Source: Vitis vinifera (taxonomy: Eukaryota > Streptophyta > Magnoliopsida > Vitales > Vitaceae). Taken from it: 64,000 nucleotides of DNA. The notes beneath the pieces were generated by a model. It made no database searches. It was not told the origin of the DNA and was given only the letters and a program-made list of their open reading frames with translations. The DNA is taken from NCBI RefSeq assembly GCF_030704535.1, contig NC_081815.1, positions 4,598,501 through 4,662,500 on the forward strand. The letters run 5' to 3'. Of this stretch, positions 1 through 13,110 are shown one piece after another; position 1 is the first letter of the stretch; the number at the start of each line of letters is the position of its first letter. A program made the position numbers and the translations under genes.

Positions 1-221
1 ATCACTCATAACTAGCCTGGAAACAAAACTGACCCAACCCAACCCTCTCCTTTCCCTTTTCCACAACGCACACACAAACTAGATGCTTTTATATCCTCTT
101 TGATAGTAAAGTGAATCCTACATAAAAATAAAAAATGCCATCCAGAAGAAATCAATGCAAACAACAACAGGGTTCACAAACCCAGAAATAAGCATTCAAG
201 AAATCTAAAATACCGACTCAC

Positions 222-494
222 AGGAATCAAAAGCCGCCTTCTGAACAATCCCCTCTAGCGTATCGTAGACCAACTTGCTGTCCACATGAAACCTCAAGTA
301 CCCATCAATGGATGGAGCCATTTCCAAAACTCCGCCTCGTCTTGCAGGGACAGAGCCGTGTCTTCTCAAAACCCGGAAGCGAAAACTAGGGCCCGTGAGA
401 GAACGGGTAGGCAGCTTGCCTGTAAGGTCGGTGACTTGAATTAGGGTTTATTCAGAGGGGACTGGGATTGAGAAAAGGGGGTCAGCGAAGCCAT
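222..494 (-). pseudogene. Heme oxygenase exon 1 pseudogene (unit 1)
   Basis: This is a degraded copy of exon 1 of the intact heme oxygenase gene at 8,448-12,726. The start context at 492-494 and a GTGAGT splice donor after base 222 survive. Three lesions are visible against the intact exon at 12,279-12,726. A CAA codon is now TAA about 18 codons in, one base is missing from an A-run near the RSPSF region, and about 174 bp is gone at 315-317. The deletion removes the end of the transit peptide and the LHTRDQ segment that carries the proximal heme ligand. Bases 1-221 are intron 1 sequence and match about 12,035-12,278. Any further exons would lie left of the window. It cannot encode an active enzyme. 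Confidence 0.9.
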
Positions 495-1110
495 TTTTAA
501 AAGAAATTTTAAGAAAAACAATATAGCTTTCCTGGGGAGAGAACGTAAGGAGCTTTTAAAGAAGGAAAACGGTAGTTGGCTTGCAGTAGCGTTTCAAGTG
601 GTCTTGAAGACAAAGCGATTGAATAAACAAAGAGTGAGACGTTGATTGGTGCGTGGGTGTATCGTCTAAGTGGGGGGTCTTCCTCCTCCTCTGCCTGTCT
701 CCAATCCTCCATTGATGCAGCCTCTACGCTTCCGTTAATACATTATTTATTCCCAAGCTTTCATTGGGTGCCACATACGACGTCGTTTTTATCTCTGCAT
801 TGATTGGCGGTGTGGGGTGGCGAATCAGATAAGAGCGACACGACGTCGTTTTCCCATTTTCCCCTTCACCATTTCCTTTTTTTTTTATTTTTTTCTCTAT
901 GACGTTCGACATGTATCGCGCGCCCGCACCCCCCCCCCCCCCCCCCACCCACACACACACACGCTGAGGTGGCAGACCATAAAAAGCAGTACCAAAAAAG
1001 GCCAAAGCCTTGGTAGGGATTCAATAAGTCTAGTACTAATAATGTCACGTTTATTAATTATATTAAATATAATTAATGAAATAACTTAATATCTTAATAG
1101 TCTTAATTGC
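495..1110. promoter_or_regulatory. Orphan heme oxygenase promoter copy with two ACGACGTCGT boxes
   Basis: This stretch matches the flank upstream of the intact heme oxygenase gene (12,727-13,470). It keeps two perfect 10-bp palindromes ACGACGTCGT at 777-786 and 840-849, each with a GACGTC C-box core of the kind bound by plant bZIP factors, and a GATAAG I-box-like motif between them. A run of about 18 C followed by a CA repeat (929-961) has expanded here and is absent from the paralogous copy. The gene it would drive is a pseudogene, so any activity is unknown. Confidence 0.55.
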
Positions 1111-1120
1111 TAATGTTTTT

Positions 1121-1682
1121 GGAAGAATTATTTTTTTGGGTAGATGGACCCCCAAATTAACAAAAGGTCCATATAACTCTTCAAATTGAGTTAAAGGATA
1201 TGAAAAACAAATATACCCTTTAAGAACACATATAAAATATTTTATAAAATTAAGTTAAATAATTTTTTTTTTCAAAAATATTAAATTAAATAAAAATAGT
1301 TTTCAAAAATATTAAATTAAATTAAAGTATTTAAAAAAATGTTAAATTAAATTTTTTTTAAATATTAAATTAAATAAATTTATTTTTAAAAAATATTAAA
1401 TTAAATAAATTTATTTTTAAAAAATATGAAATTAAATAAAAGTATTTTAAAAATTATTAAATTACTAAAAGTATTTTTAAAAAATATTAAATTAAATAAA
1501 AGTATTTTTTAAAAATATTAATTTTTTTTCTCAAAATCAACAAAGGGCATTTTTGGAAATACTGAAGGATGATATCCTTCAACTCAATTTCCATATTTTT
1601 ATTGGGTCTTGGGCTCAATTAAAGAGTTATATGGACCTTTTGTTAATTTGGGAGCCCATCTACCCCCAAAACATAATTCTCC
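1121..1682. mobile_element. Mutator-like MITE with long TIRs and 10-bp target duplication
   Basis: This is a 562-bp AT-rich element with terminal inverted repeats of about 65 bp. The left end runs GGAAGAATTAT then GGGTAGATGG, and the reverse complement of the right end runs GGAGAATTAT then GGGTAGATGG. Both ends continue with the shared block CAAATTAACAAAAGGTCC. The 10-bp sequence TAATGTTTTT flanks it on both sides (1,111-1,120 and 1,683-1,692), and a preceding C may make this 11 bp. That target duplication length is typical of Mutator-like elements. The paralogous site near 13,466-13,490 lacks the insertion. The interior is a degenerate tandem array around AAATATTAAATTAAATAAA with no coding capacity. 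Confidence 0.85.
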
Positions 1683-1692
1683 TAATGTTTTT

Positions 1693-3335
1693 TTCATCTC
1701 CTATTTATTTCTTATGACCTCGTTGCTTAACATGAAAGGAAAGTAAATATGTCTGCAAATTTAGAAAAAAATTATTTAAAGACATTTTATCAAACAATCT
1801 TACCATCAAAAATAAAAATTATATAATAAATTATAAATTACCAACTTAAGCATAACTTGAAATAATCTTAAATAAATAGGTATTAAATTTTATGAAAGGA
1901 CTGCATTGAAAATGATTAATAAGCTGAAAAATATCATATTAAATACAAAATATTTTATTTTCTATAAATCCAATGTATATTTAATTCAAATTGGTATATA
2001 TTGGAGTTGGGTGGGTGCCCAAGTCGAGTTGACCCAACCCAGTCATACATAATAAGAGATAAAGAGGGAGTAGTTTCTGAGAGTTGAAAATCGTCACAAA
2101 CTGTCGAGTAATCAACCCAATTAAATAAATAAAAATAAAAATAAATATCTCTCCTTTTTCCACACTTCTACTTTTTCTCTATAAAAAAAGATTGAGATAA
2201 CTTGAAAATAATTTTTTTTTTATAAAATGTGAAAAATATTTTATGCTGTAAAATAATGTGATTTTCGATTTTAATGTGTTTCTATTTAAAACTTAGACGA
2301 AGAATTAAATGGTGAAACAACTGTTTTTGTATCTTGGACTTTTCTAAATGTAATTCGAAGATATCCAACAATATAAAATTTATTCAATTTCAAGTCCACA
2401 TGCATATCCCAAAAAGTTTGGAAAGAAATTATATATATACATATGATAGTACCTAAAATAAAATACTTTCTTTTCATGATATAAATGCAAAATACATTAC
2501 ATATTTAATTTCAAATGCTATTTGTCAACTCACATTTTCTTTTCATAATTAAGCGGAATGTTTAATTTAAAATTGTCAATAAATTCTAGCTTCATTTTTA
2601 TAAATGGGTAGGGTTTGATTGAATGTATTAAAGATAAGAAATCGAATTAATCTTGAATATTGTTTTCGTAAGTGTTCAATTTCTTGATGTACAAGTACTG
2701 GAACATGTGGGGTAAAGCTCAATGGGGCAGTCACGAGGCATGATTCCCTGCAGCTGATTCGATTCAATAATAGAGAAATGATGAAGCAGTACTCCAATTT
2801 TCAGAAGCCATGCATGAATGGGCTTGTGAGACAAGCTTCAATTTAGAAATGGGGTCATTTTCAATACAGTTATTGCGTGAAGCTTTGGTGCTTCCAATTG
2901 GCTCCAAACCCAACTCACAACTCAAAACTTAAGCTCCTAAAGCAAGTGATTTTTGTTTTTTAGTTTGTCAAAGATAATAAATACAGATTTTTTGTTTTTG
3001 TGAAAACATTTGAACTCACACTTTTGTTGTTACTATAATTTTCTCGACAAAAATACAAATTTTGTAACAATATTTTTAGATTTCGTAAGTATTGATCATA
3101 TTTAGCAACTCTAATATAATTTTATTTTTATTTAAAAAAGAAAAAAAGAAAATATACTATGGAGTATGGACTGGACACTGGAAAGTGCACCTATTTTCAT
3201 TAATAGAAAGCGGAAAAGGATATCCATGACCGCATGCTGCTTATTATATGGAAGTGGGAGAGTCAGGGCTCCCCCTTGGCCTGGTCATGGCTCCTATGGC
3301 ATACATTATATGTATATACTATATACTATTACATT
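1693..3335. other. Intergenic spacer of unit 1, duplicated at 13,490-14,725
   Basis: I see no gene here. The sequence aligns over most of its length with 13,490-14,725, for example the block around TATTTATTTCTTATGACCTC and the block just before the peroxidase stop codon. Parts recur in shortened form at 29,220-29,700. Unit 1 has extra sequence near 1,990-2,230 that unit 2 lacks. The end, around 3,200-3,335, is the 3' flank of the peroxidase gene and is well conserved in all three units. Confidence 0.7.
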
Positions 3336-4629
<1,294 letters not shown>

Positions 4630-5285
4630 TAACAAATAAGAATAGAAGCAAAACTCTCAGTTGGCTCTCCTCTCTATCTCCTCACTACAAACCTTGCACG
4701 TTCAGTACTACTGAGTATCAATCTTATATGGATTCGGCCAAGCAGATTTTTGCTTGTTGCTTTCAGTCATTCATTCTGAGCTTCTCAACACTCCACAATC
4801 CTTTAGTGGAGACGCGCGGGGGCCATTAAAGATGGTGATGACCATCTTCCTTTTTGGACTTTTGTCTGTGTAGAGTTAGGAGATGGATAATTTTCACTTT
4901 CAATATATATCATATCATATACATTGGAAGTTCCCTCTCATCCATGATTCCTTTGATTTATTCCTCCTAGATGCGTTGGACATCTTTTTCTCTCAGTTTC
5001 TTTGTCTTCTCTTTCTTCCTTTTTCCCTTCCATTTCTTCACTCTGTTCATACGTAGCTTCAGTTTGATGAACCTGCATACATGGATCAACTTTTTACAAA
5101 TATACCACTGAATTCAATCCAAAAGATGTACTTTCAAATGAAGGTTGAAGTGTGTACATATGTGAAAGGAAATGGGGGAAAGAGGGCATGTAACCAACCA
5201 AAAGAGAAGTGACACTAGTGGGATTTTCATGATGAATGTGGCCCTCTATCAGCCCGTTAGACCTTTGACTCGGAAGGTGGAACAA
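4630..5285 (-). promoter_or_regulatory. Upstream flank of peroxidase A
   Basis: This sequence is conserved with the upstream flank of peroxidase C (30,973-31,620), including the 5' UTR start AGAAGCAAAACTCTCAG and the block at 4,800-4,860 around GGGGCCATTAAAGATGG. Conservation ends near 5,285. No specific cis-element can be assigned with confidence. Minus-strand A/T stretches such as the one near 4,905-4,920 could serve as TATA elements. Confidence 0.45.
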
Positions 5286-6078
5286 AGGGCCTCTTGGGTT
5301 GGCCTTGCATCCATGGGACCATAGGAGGAAAGCAAGGAGAACCTAGAAATTTGATGAGAGGACCCTCAAGAAGCTAAGTGAGGAAGCAAAAACGGATGCT
5401 AGTAGGCCACGCATGCACAGGCCACGTGCACACCTTCATGCACCCCCGCATGCACGCTCGCACACATGCCCGTGTGCACCTGCACACATTCCTGCACTTT
5501 TTCAATGCCTTAGGCTGCAGCTTTTGAAAATTTCAATTATGCTTGATGAAAGCCTTTCAGAACTAGTGTTTTCCCATTACACCCATTTGTAATTTTGTTA
5601 AACTTATTATGGATGCCTATTTATGTTAAGGGTCTATACATCTTTTTCATTCACAATATATATAATAGGATTGGAGGTTTTGAGCCAAGCCTGCTGCTTG
5701 TTACATCAATTTTGTCTAACTAACGTTTCATTTGTCCTGTGGCGTGATATCAATCTGTTGGCTAATAGCTGGTTTGGAATATACATTGCCTGAGCAACAT
5801 CAATGACGAAGTGTTTGATGGAACCACAACTCTTTATGGTCCATTGAATGAGTCTGTGTTGGTTAGGCAAATTTATTCAATTGGCATTTCGACTATTGTT
5901 CTCAGCTTATAGTCATGCAAGACTAAAAATTCGTCTTTCGATCTACTTACTATCACTATTGCTAAGAAACATCATTCTTAAACTGTTAGGCTTAAAAATT
6001 TTTAACTTATCCCACGAAATACCGACATCATAGAGTGTCAGCTCATAGAGTTTCTAATGTTCCTGTCCAAACTACCAG
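5286..6078. other. Unit 1 boundary, possible degraded LTR, no gene seen
   Basis: The similarity to the peroxidase C upstream flank stops near 5,285. Bases 5,400-5,500 form an unusual GC-rich block of repeated TGCA, GCATGC and CACGTG words in alternating purine-pyrimidine order. The following 250 bp resembles the end of a plant LTR in composition, but I could not find a partner LTR or a target duplication. No exon with coding character is visible before the splice acceptor at 6,077-6,078. Confidence 0.35.
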
Positions 6079-6774
6079 GTGGCATTCAGTGTTCACAATG
6101 CAAAGGTGATGGAGTTAACTCTGTAGACCACTTCAATGGGCAGTTTAAAGCTGGTGGATTATGTTGGCTTTGCAGGTAACAAGATCAAATTGTTTTTATT
6201 TTAGTGCATTATACTGTGTTTTAAGCTAAAACTACAGCAATATAACATGATGTATATCTACAGTAATATAACCTCCACTCCCCAACTCCCTCTCTTCCCA
6301 TTGGTGCCCCTGCTTTCAAGCTTTTGTATTTTGTTTGAAACAAATAGAGCCCCAGTGTCAGTGTTTTGTTATTGATATTTGAAACCTTTAAACTATTCAC
6401 TTAGGTAGGGTTGCCCCATGGACCATGCCTTATCAATCTAAGCACATGCTAGATTCCTTTGGACAACTTCACATTTCAAAATCGCTATCCTGCTCTTTAG
6501 ATGGAATGAAATTCATATATACATGTATAGAATACGTGTTGTTGACAACTTCAACGCTCCTCTTATATGTCAGTCTCTTCTTTTCACCCATGCGTTTCGA
6601 CCGTCCCTTGTGCAAGCCATGGAGAGTGGGTGATATAGATATCTCATCCGTGCACCCATTACCCGATTCTCACCTAAAATTCTTGTTCCTTGCAGAGGCA
6701 GAAGGGAGATTTTATGTGGGGATTGCAATGGAGCAGGCTTTATTGGAGGATTCATGAGCACATTTGATGAGTAG
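6079..6774 (+). CDS. DnaJ-type Cys-rich zinc-finger protein, last two exons only
   Basis: Two exons join in phase: 6,079-6,175 (acceptor CCAG, donor GTAACA) and 6,696-6,774 (acceptor TTGCAG, stop TAG). They encode GIQCSQCKGDG, a linker containing DHFNGQFKAGG, then LCWLCRGRREILCGDCNGAG and the end GGFMSTFDE. The CxxCxGxG repeats are those of the DnaJ central zinc-binding fold, as used by small plastid thiol-chaperone-like proteins. From memory it resembles short plant proteins of the At1g22630 type, but I am not sure of that. I cannot find the 5' exons with the transit peptide and first Cys pair in 5,286-6,078. The gene may have been cut by the tandem duplication boundary, or the missing exons may be short and unrecognised. 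The coding frame that remains is undamaged. Confidence 0.7.
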
Positions 6775-7120
6775 TTCTATGGAACTGGAAGTTGAATATG
6801 TTGTAGTGGTCAGGAGGAGTGAGCATGTGGGTCAATTTGTGTTCAGCCTTGAGTGGTGTATCATGGATGAATCTGACATGTTTCTTAGCTTGAAATGTGA
6901 TACTTTCCTTCATGGAGGAGCTAGATTCTTGCAGAATTTTTAGAAAGAGTAAACATGGTTTGTCTATTTTCTTCGTAACCTCCTAATTATGGTTTGAAGT
7001 TGTCTAGGCGCCAAGGTTTGCCGCATTGAAGGGTCAGCAATGGCAAACCTTAAGAGATTCCCAGAAATAGAAAAATAAAAAATAAAGATTACGAAACGAA
7101 ATTAGTTCATTGAAAAATAA

Positions 7121-7193
7121 CGCGCCAGGTAGGGGTCGAACCTACGACTTTCTGCTTAGGAAACAGACGCTCTATCCACTGAGCTACAGGCGC
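7121..7193 (-). tRNA. tRNA-Arg(CCT)
   Basis: On the minus strand the sequence folds as a standard cloverleaf. The acceptor is GCGCCTG with CTGGCGC (one T-T mismatch), and the D arm is GCTC..GAGC. The anticodon stem is TCTGT/GCAGA with loop TTCCTAA, giving anticodon CCT. The T arm is GTAGG TTCGACC CCTAC, and G is the discriminator base. There is no intron and no encoded CCA. A TTTTT run follows within a few bases (7,113-7,117) and fits a Pol III terminator. It would decode AGG. Confidence 0.93.
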
Positions 7194-7199
7194 TATCTT

Positions 7200-8447
7200 G
7201 AAAGATGCAGCAATAAAATGTAGTATAAATAGTAATTAAATTATGGTAAACTAATAAATCATTGGCATTGTAGAGCTAAAGCAAAGTTTCAAATATGTTG
7301 TCAATTCATCAATATTTTAAGTAGGCATAATAATAGCTCTATGGGCAATGGGCATGGGTTTAAAGTGATATCTCACATCATTGCACTTGGTCCCCCTTCA
7401 AAAAACAAATTGATATGATATTTTCAAACCGACATAGAGCGATTATTCACCGCCTAAGCACAGTGACAAGTTGAAGGTCCAAAAGACAATCATGGTCTAC
7501 AATATTTTAGAACTCCTTTGCAAAAATCACTTGATTGGCCAAAAAAAAGTTGACTATTACTCATATTAAAATTTATTTTATTATATAAAGTCTTTCAGGG
7601 TAAGGAAAAATTGTGGTGACATTATTTGCAGTGGAACCTTGAAATATTTGTGCTTCCCCTCCTATGGAAATGTGAGGTATTTCAAACCACATGTGTTAGC
7701 GCTGTCCAAAGTTGCATTGGAGTAAGAAAGTTTAAACCCACTGTACCAGAACCAAATTTCTTTGGTAAAACTTCCTAAATCTTTTGGAATATGTAACTTA
7801 ACAAAGGATGTAATTTCCCTTGAATGGTACTCCCCCGGTTAATAGAAAGATTCAAACATGTTTAATGATGGACGACTAGAAACTCTAATAAAGTCGTAAA
7901 AATGACTAAAAATAGGCATATGGGTACTACAAATAGACGTAATACATTAATAATTATTGTGTAATGCATGGCTTGTTAGATGTTAAGTTTTGAACCTAAA
8001 GATTGAAGACCTATTCAAAAATAGTGATAAATTATTATTAAAAAACATTATATTTGAAGATTAAATATAGTTCGAAGGTTAAATTTTCCTATAAATATTA
8101 CTAAATTTATATTTGAAGATTATTGTAACTCATTTTTCAATGGGATATATAGGCAATATGTTTCGTAGTCTCGTCCCATCAATAAAATAAAATAAAATTG
8201 TAGTAGGCTAGACATGATAACAACACTACCATCAGGAGAAACTTTGGCCCATGAAGACATCAGCAGTTTGGCCAAACTTCATATATCTATACTTATTCAT
8301 ATCTTAAACATTGTTCTGATAATGCACAACGTTAGAAACATGGAAAATGGAATTTCACAAAGGAGAGAGCCAATGTTTTGTGTATAGACAGTTAGGATTG
8401 GTGCCATTACTTACACCATATCACAATGCAACAATGCAATTTTTGAA
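7200..8447. other. Intergenic, no gene seen
   Basis: This is AT-rich spacer between the tRNA and the 3' end of the heme oxygenase gene. The last 100-200 bp should include the heme oxygenase 3' UTR. I see no reading frame with coding character and no match to the other duplicated units. Confidence 0.6.
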
Positions 8448-11400
8448 TCATGACAATATTAGACGCAGGATATCTCCTGAATACTTGAATGATTTCTCAG
8501 TTTCTTCCAGACAACGGTTCTTCTCCTCTCTCGTCCAACCCTGAGAAAAAAAACCCCATACAAGTATATTAGCTACACTGGGTAAACAAGAAATAGACTC
8601 AAGGAAAAGAAAAATATCTATATCAGATGTGAAGTTTACAGCTCAGAATCTACACAAGGTCAGATTGGTGAGAAATGTAGGGAGCTAAGAAAAGAATTTT
8701 AGAAGACACTACTCAGAAAATTACTTCAGCAACTTTGTTCAGCTTCTCTCTCACATTCTGCAGCAGCTGGGAAAGCTCCCCATCCCATTTGTAGAATTCT
8801 AACTCTTTGTTGTCTATTATCTTTTCAGCTACCTGTAGCAGAGAACAAAAAGAATTTCAGTACGCACATAAGGTCAATGTTGCCTCTGCATTCCCTTGAG
8901 AGAAATCATGAAGTCCATATGGATCAACCCTGCTATCTAAAGAGATGGGTAAAGGGCTCACAATAAATATTTTCTTTGGAGTACATCAAACAAAAGTGGG
9001 TATCCAGTGCATGAAAAAAGTTAGGTGTCATGTTCGAGAGTCATGCTAGTGCTAGAGGTCAGATTAAGAGTCAATTCTTCCCACTTTATTCAATCATATT
9101 AAAAAACTAAAAGGAATGTGTTCACGATGTAAAAAACTGGGATGCATTTTCAGGAACAGAGGAAAAAGAAAATCCTCAGACTTGCTTGGATACTTTTATC
9201 CAAACGAAGTTAGATATAAAGAAATATTTTTATGGACATGGAGATCAAACATCATGAGGTGAAAAACAATTGAAGTAAAAGAAGGGGTTATTTCAAGATA
9301 TCATAAGCTCAACAAGGATATGTAATTTTACATACAAGTTTCATGTGGATATTGTTTACCTTTTTCCCAATCATTCGACCCCCAGCAGAGTGTGCAAAGT
9401 ATATATTGTAAAAATGGCAAATGAATGCTTGAGGATCCTTCTCAGATAGTTCTTCAAGATAAAGTGCGTAAGTAACACCGGGAGAGGAAGGTTCAGGAAT
9501 GGTGTGCCCTTGTTCTTTGAACCACTCCAAATCTTTTGCTAATTTTTCTGACCGTTCCAATCCTGTATTTCTGAACTCAGAATCTGTAGTAAAAAAGACA
9601 TGAATGTTTAAGATTTTTAGTTCCATCATACTAATCCACAGAAAATAGGGTGCTCTATGCTATAAGCATGTCTTGCGCAAACACAAAGACATGGCATACA
9701 AAGGACGATTCAAACTCAAGGCTGCTCATCTAGAGAGATCATAATAGCATTCTCAAAATATTGGTGCAATCTAATGTACATCTACTATGAACATCAGGAT
9801 TGCAGAGAATATTCACCAGAAAAAAAATGTCCCTATTACAATTAACAATCCTAAAAGAAAATCTAATAAGCAAGCATTATCACAGATAGAGTTAGCAATA
9901 GGTCAGAGTCAGTATGGGTCATGTTCAATGGCACCAAAACTGCTCAACTTGAAGCCAATCCATGTATGATTGAAATGAGATGATCTCAACTTATATGGCA
10001 TTGATTAATCAGGAGGTAAACCCAAGCAGCCTGTTATCTTCAACATTAAAAGGAATTTTTTAGGCTGATCACATCCAAGAGACCAAGCAAGTACCCAAAA
10101 TGCATTACCGATTTGCTAAATAAACATATCAAAGTCAAACCTTCCATTGCAAATGGTTTATAATATCACTCTACATGTTATTTTTTTATTTACATTGAAA
10201 CAATTTAATATGGAATTCTAGCCTCCTGCTTGAAGCAACACTTCAGCCATTTGGCATTAATTTTCTTTTTTTTTTTTTTTTTTTGGACAAATTAATTAAA
10301 ATCATCCTCCAAAACCAAGTTTTCTCTTCAAGTCATAGACTTTGCCAATGGAGAGAAACAATACCAGTATTGTTAAGGAAAAAAGAAACAAGAAAATCAT
10401 TGTTAAGTCACTGTAATGGATCATGATATTAAATTAACAATTGGAATCGTACATGTATGCATCTATTTAAGAATGAAATTCATGCAAAATACAACTATGA
10501 AAACTAACTCATAAAAAGATGCTAAAGAACTTCAATCCAAATATGCAAAAGCTAAGTCTCTTCCCTCATTAAAATGCAACATGGAAAAGAACCAGGTCAC
10601 TGGAAACATAAAAGAAGGTTCTCTTGGGCCATATTCTAGTTTGAAAAATATTAAGATTCATCATCAATAAATAGTTTTATTTTAAAAGCGATCATTAGCA
10701 CAAAGATCCATGAAAAATAAAGAGCTCAAAATCCCTGATGAATAATTTGACTTAGAAACCAAATGGTTATACCTCTGGACCTAATAGCAAAAACAAGAAC
10801 TAAAGCCCTACAAACTACAATTAGATGCATTAAATTAGTCAAACAAGAGTGACATCTAAAAATGCATACAATAAGCTATTTTAATCTTCGAGTTCCTCAC
10901 TACCCTGGGCTAGGCCTTAATCATAAGGCTCCAAGGGGAAACACTTTACCATTAGACATACCACTATTTAGTGGACCTGGTTACCCAGCTCTTGCACTGT
11001 TCCCATTCATGAGAAACTTTCAGCACTCGCTTTGTTTTCCAATTTTAGCTTCCTTGTGCTCTGAAATTCTTTATTTTTATTATTAATACAAACAAAAAAG
11101 AGCTCCGGTCTTCCCTGTGTTCTCAAACTTGTTCAAAGGGCTCTGTTACCCCCCTGTCCTCTCACCCAATGTGGTGAGCACCACAGAAGTAGAGGACTTT
11201 GTATTTGATACCTATCAGTATCTCAGAGGGGCTTCTATACCAAAAGCAGATAAAGTTAAGCCCGTATATTTTTGTAGGTTCATCTGAGCAATTGCTCTTT
11301 CCCTGTGGTGATTTCACTTTAAGGGGTTGATTCACAAGAACAACCTTAAAGAATAGTACAAGGGTTGCATTTTCACATCCATGGAATTCAGGATCCATTG

Positions 11401-12726
11401 TGATATAAAGTTACAGATATCTGAAACTGCAAATAGGATCATTGACCATAATGGTTGCTAGCCTACAAATGGAGATGAAAACTGATAATTTAATTTTAAG
11501 GGAACCTAAAATTGATTAAACATCCTCAATTGCAGAGACAACTCACATATTTTCCCATTGCCTCAATCATGGTTATGGATTTCTAGCTTCAAATGCTATG
11601 CAAATCAAAGGAAAGCAAATTTGAGTTCAAAGTTGCCTATTGAAGGGGTGCAGCCCAAGTACACAGGAGGTATACAATTGCACAATGGCAAGAACATCCA
11701 GCTTAAACCTACCTAAGAAGTTGTTGAAATAAAAGATAAAAAATAAAAATAAAAATAAGAGTACAATCCCAAACAAGATTAAACCAAGAGTACAGAGTAA
11801 GAGAAAACAGTTTTCTCATCCTCACCTTGGGTAAATTATAGGCTCAAAAAAGAATCCACATCCTCCAGGACTTAAAATGAACTCATAATCAAGCATACAT
11901 AAAACCAAGACTCGTATTTTAGATAACTAAGACAATAGGTTATAATCATTCACTAATGCCAAAATACAAAATAAGATGCAGACTGCATTTGCAAATTAAC
12001 TGTCTCTACACTCTACAGATGCAGCCAATACAGCTCAGAACTAGCCTGGAAACAAAACTGACCCAACCCAAACCCCTCCTTTCCCTTTTCCACAACGCAC
12101 ACTCAAACTAAATGCTTCTCTATCCTCTTTGGATAGTAAAGTGAATCCCACATAAAAAGGGAGGGGGGGGGGGGGGGGGGGGGGAGGGGAAATGCCATCC
12201 AGAAGAAATCAAAGGAAACAACAACAGAGTTCACAAACCCAAAAACAAACATTCAGGAAATCTTAAATACCAACTTACAGGAATCAAAAGCAGCCTTCTG
12301 AACAATCCCCTCGAGCGTATCGTAGACCAACTTGCTGTCCACAAGAAACCTCAAGTACCCATCAATGGACGGCTCCCATTTGGCCACCGGCTGTCCCTGA
12401 GGCTCCTTCTCCCCCTCCTTTGCCTGATCCCTTGTGTGCAATTTCATGGCCACAAACCTCATCTCCTCCACAAATCCCTTCGCCTCACCCGGGTACCGCT
12501 TCTTCGGCTTCTCCGCAGTGGTTGCAGACACAACAAGACTCTTGGGTGCCATTTCCAAAACTCCACCACGTCTTGCAGGGACAGAGCCGTGTCTCCTCAA
12601 AGCCCTGAAGCGAAAACTAGGGCTCCTAAGAGAAACGGGTGGGAAGCTTGCGTGTAGGGCTGGTGACTTGAATTGGGGTTTATCCAAAACGGACTGGGAT
12701 TGAGAAACGGGGGTCAGCGAAGCCAT
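8448..12726 (-). CDS. HO1: Plastid heme oxygenase (HY1/HO1 type), intact
   Basis: Exons on the minus strand are 12,279-12,726, 9,360-9,583, 8,725-8,832 and 8,448-8,540. All have GT-AG introns and they join in frame to 290 residues plus stop. The enzyme opens heme to biliverdin IX-alpha with ferredoxin as electron donor, the first step to the phytochrome chromophore. The N-terminus (about 1-65) is Ser/Arg-rich, like a chloroplast transit peptide. [15 protein letters not shown] holds the proximal heme-ligand His (about residue 97). [11 protein letters not shown] (about 212-222) is the distal glycine-rich helix, and the end [13 protein letters not shown] is typical of plant HO1. A naive reading of exon 3 would run past the GTAATT donor into a stop, but exon 4 beginning GWTREEKN continues the family match. 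Intron 1 (2.7 kb) holds sequence duplicated at 27,860-29,040. This is the only functional heme oxygenase copy in the window. Confidence 0.95.
12159..12189. repeat. Poly-G tract in heme oxygenase intron 1
   Basis: A run of more than 20 G, broken by an A near each end, lies about 100 bp inside intron 1. The homologous position in unit 1 (near 131-136) has only a short A-rich stretch, so the tract arose or expanded after duplication. Its length may not be accurate in the assembly. Confidence 0.9.
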
Positions 12727-13110
12727 TTTTAAAAGAAATTTTAAGAAAAACAATATAGCCTTCGCAGGGAGAGAACGTAAGGAGCTTTTAGAGAGAGAAA
12801 ACGGTAGTTGGCTTGCAGTAGCGTTTCAAGTAGTCTTGAAGACAAAGCGATTGACTAAACAAAGAGTGAGACGTTGATTGGTGCGTGGGTGTATCGTGTA
12901 TGTATGGGTCTTCCTCCTCTGCCTATCTTCAATCCTCCATTGATGCAAGATGGGCCGCTTCGCTTCTGTTAGTGCATTATTTATTTATTTCCAATCTTTC
13001 ATGGGTACGACGTACGACGTCGTTTTTGTCTCCGCATTGATTGGCGGTGTGGGGCGACGAATCAGATAAGAGTGAGACGACGTCGTTTTCCCGTTTTCCC
13101 CTTCACCATC
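12727..13110 (-). promoter_or_regulatory. Heme oxygenase promoter with paired ACGACGTCGT boxes
   Basis: Two perfect ACGACGTCGT palindromes lie at 13,014-13,023 and 13,077-13,086, about 290-360 bp upstream of the HO1 ATG and 63 bp apart. Each has a GACGTC (C-box) core. AATCAGATAAG between them contains an I-box-like GATAAG. C-box/ACGT elements are bound by bZIP factors such as HY5, and plant HO1 is a photomorphogenesis gene, so light regulation is plausible but inferred. The same pair is kept in the dead unit 1 promoter at the same spacing. Confidence 0.55.

Noticed and set aside
724-1089. Open frames on both strands across the C-run and CA repeat
   Set aside because: They are low-complexity readings of a promoter repeat, and the paralogous promoter does not preserve them.
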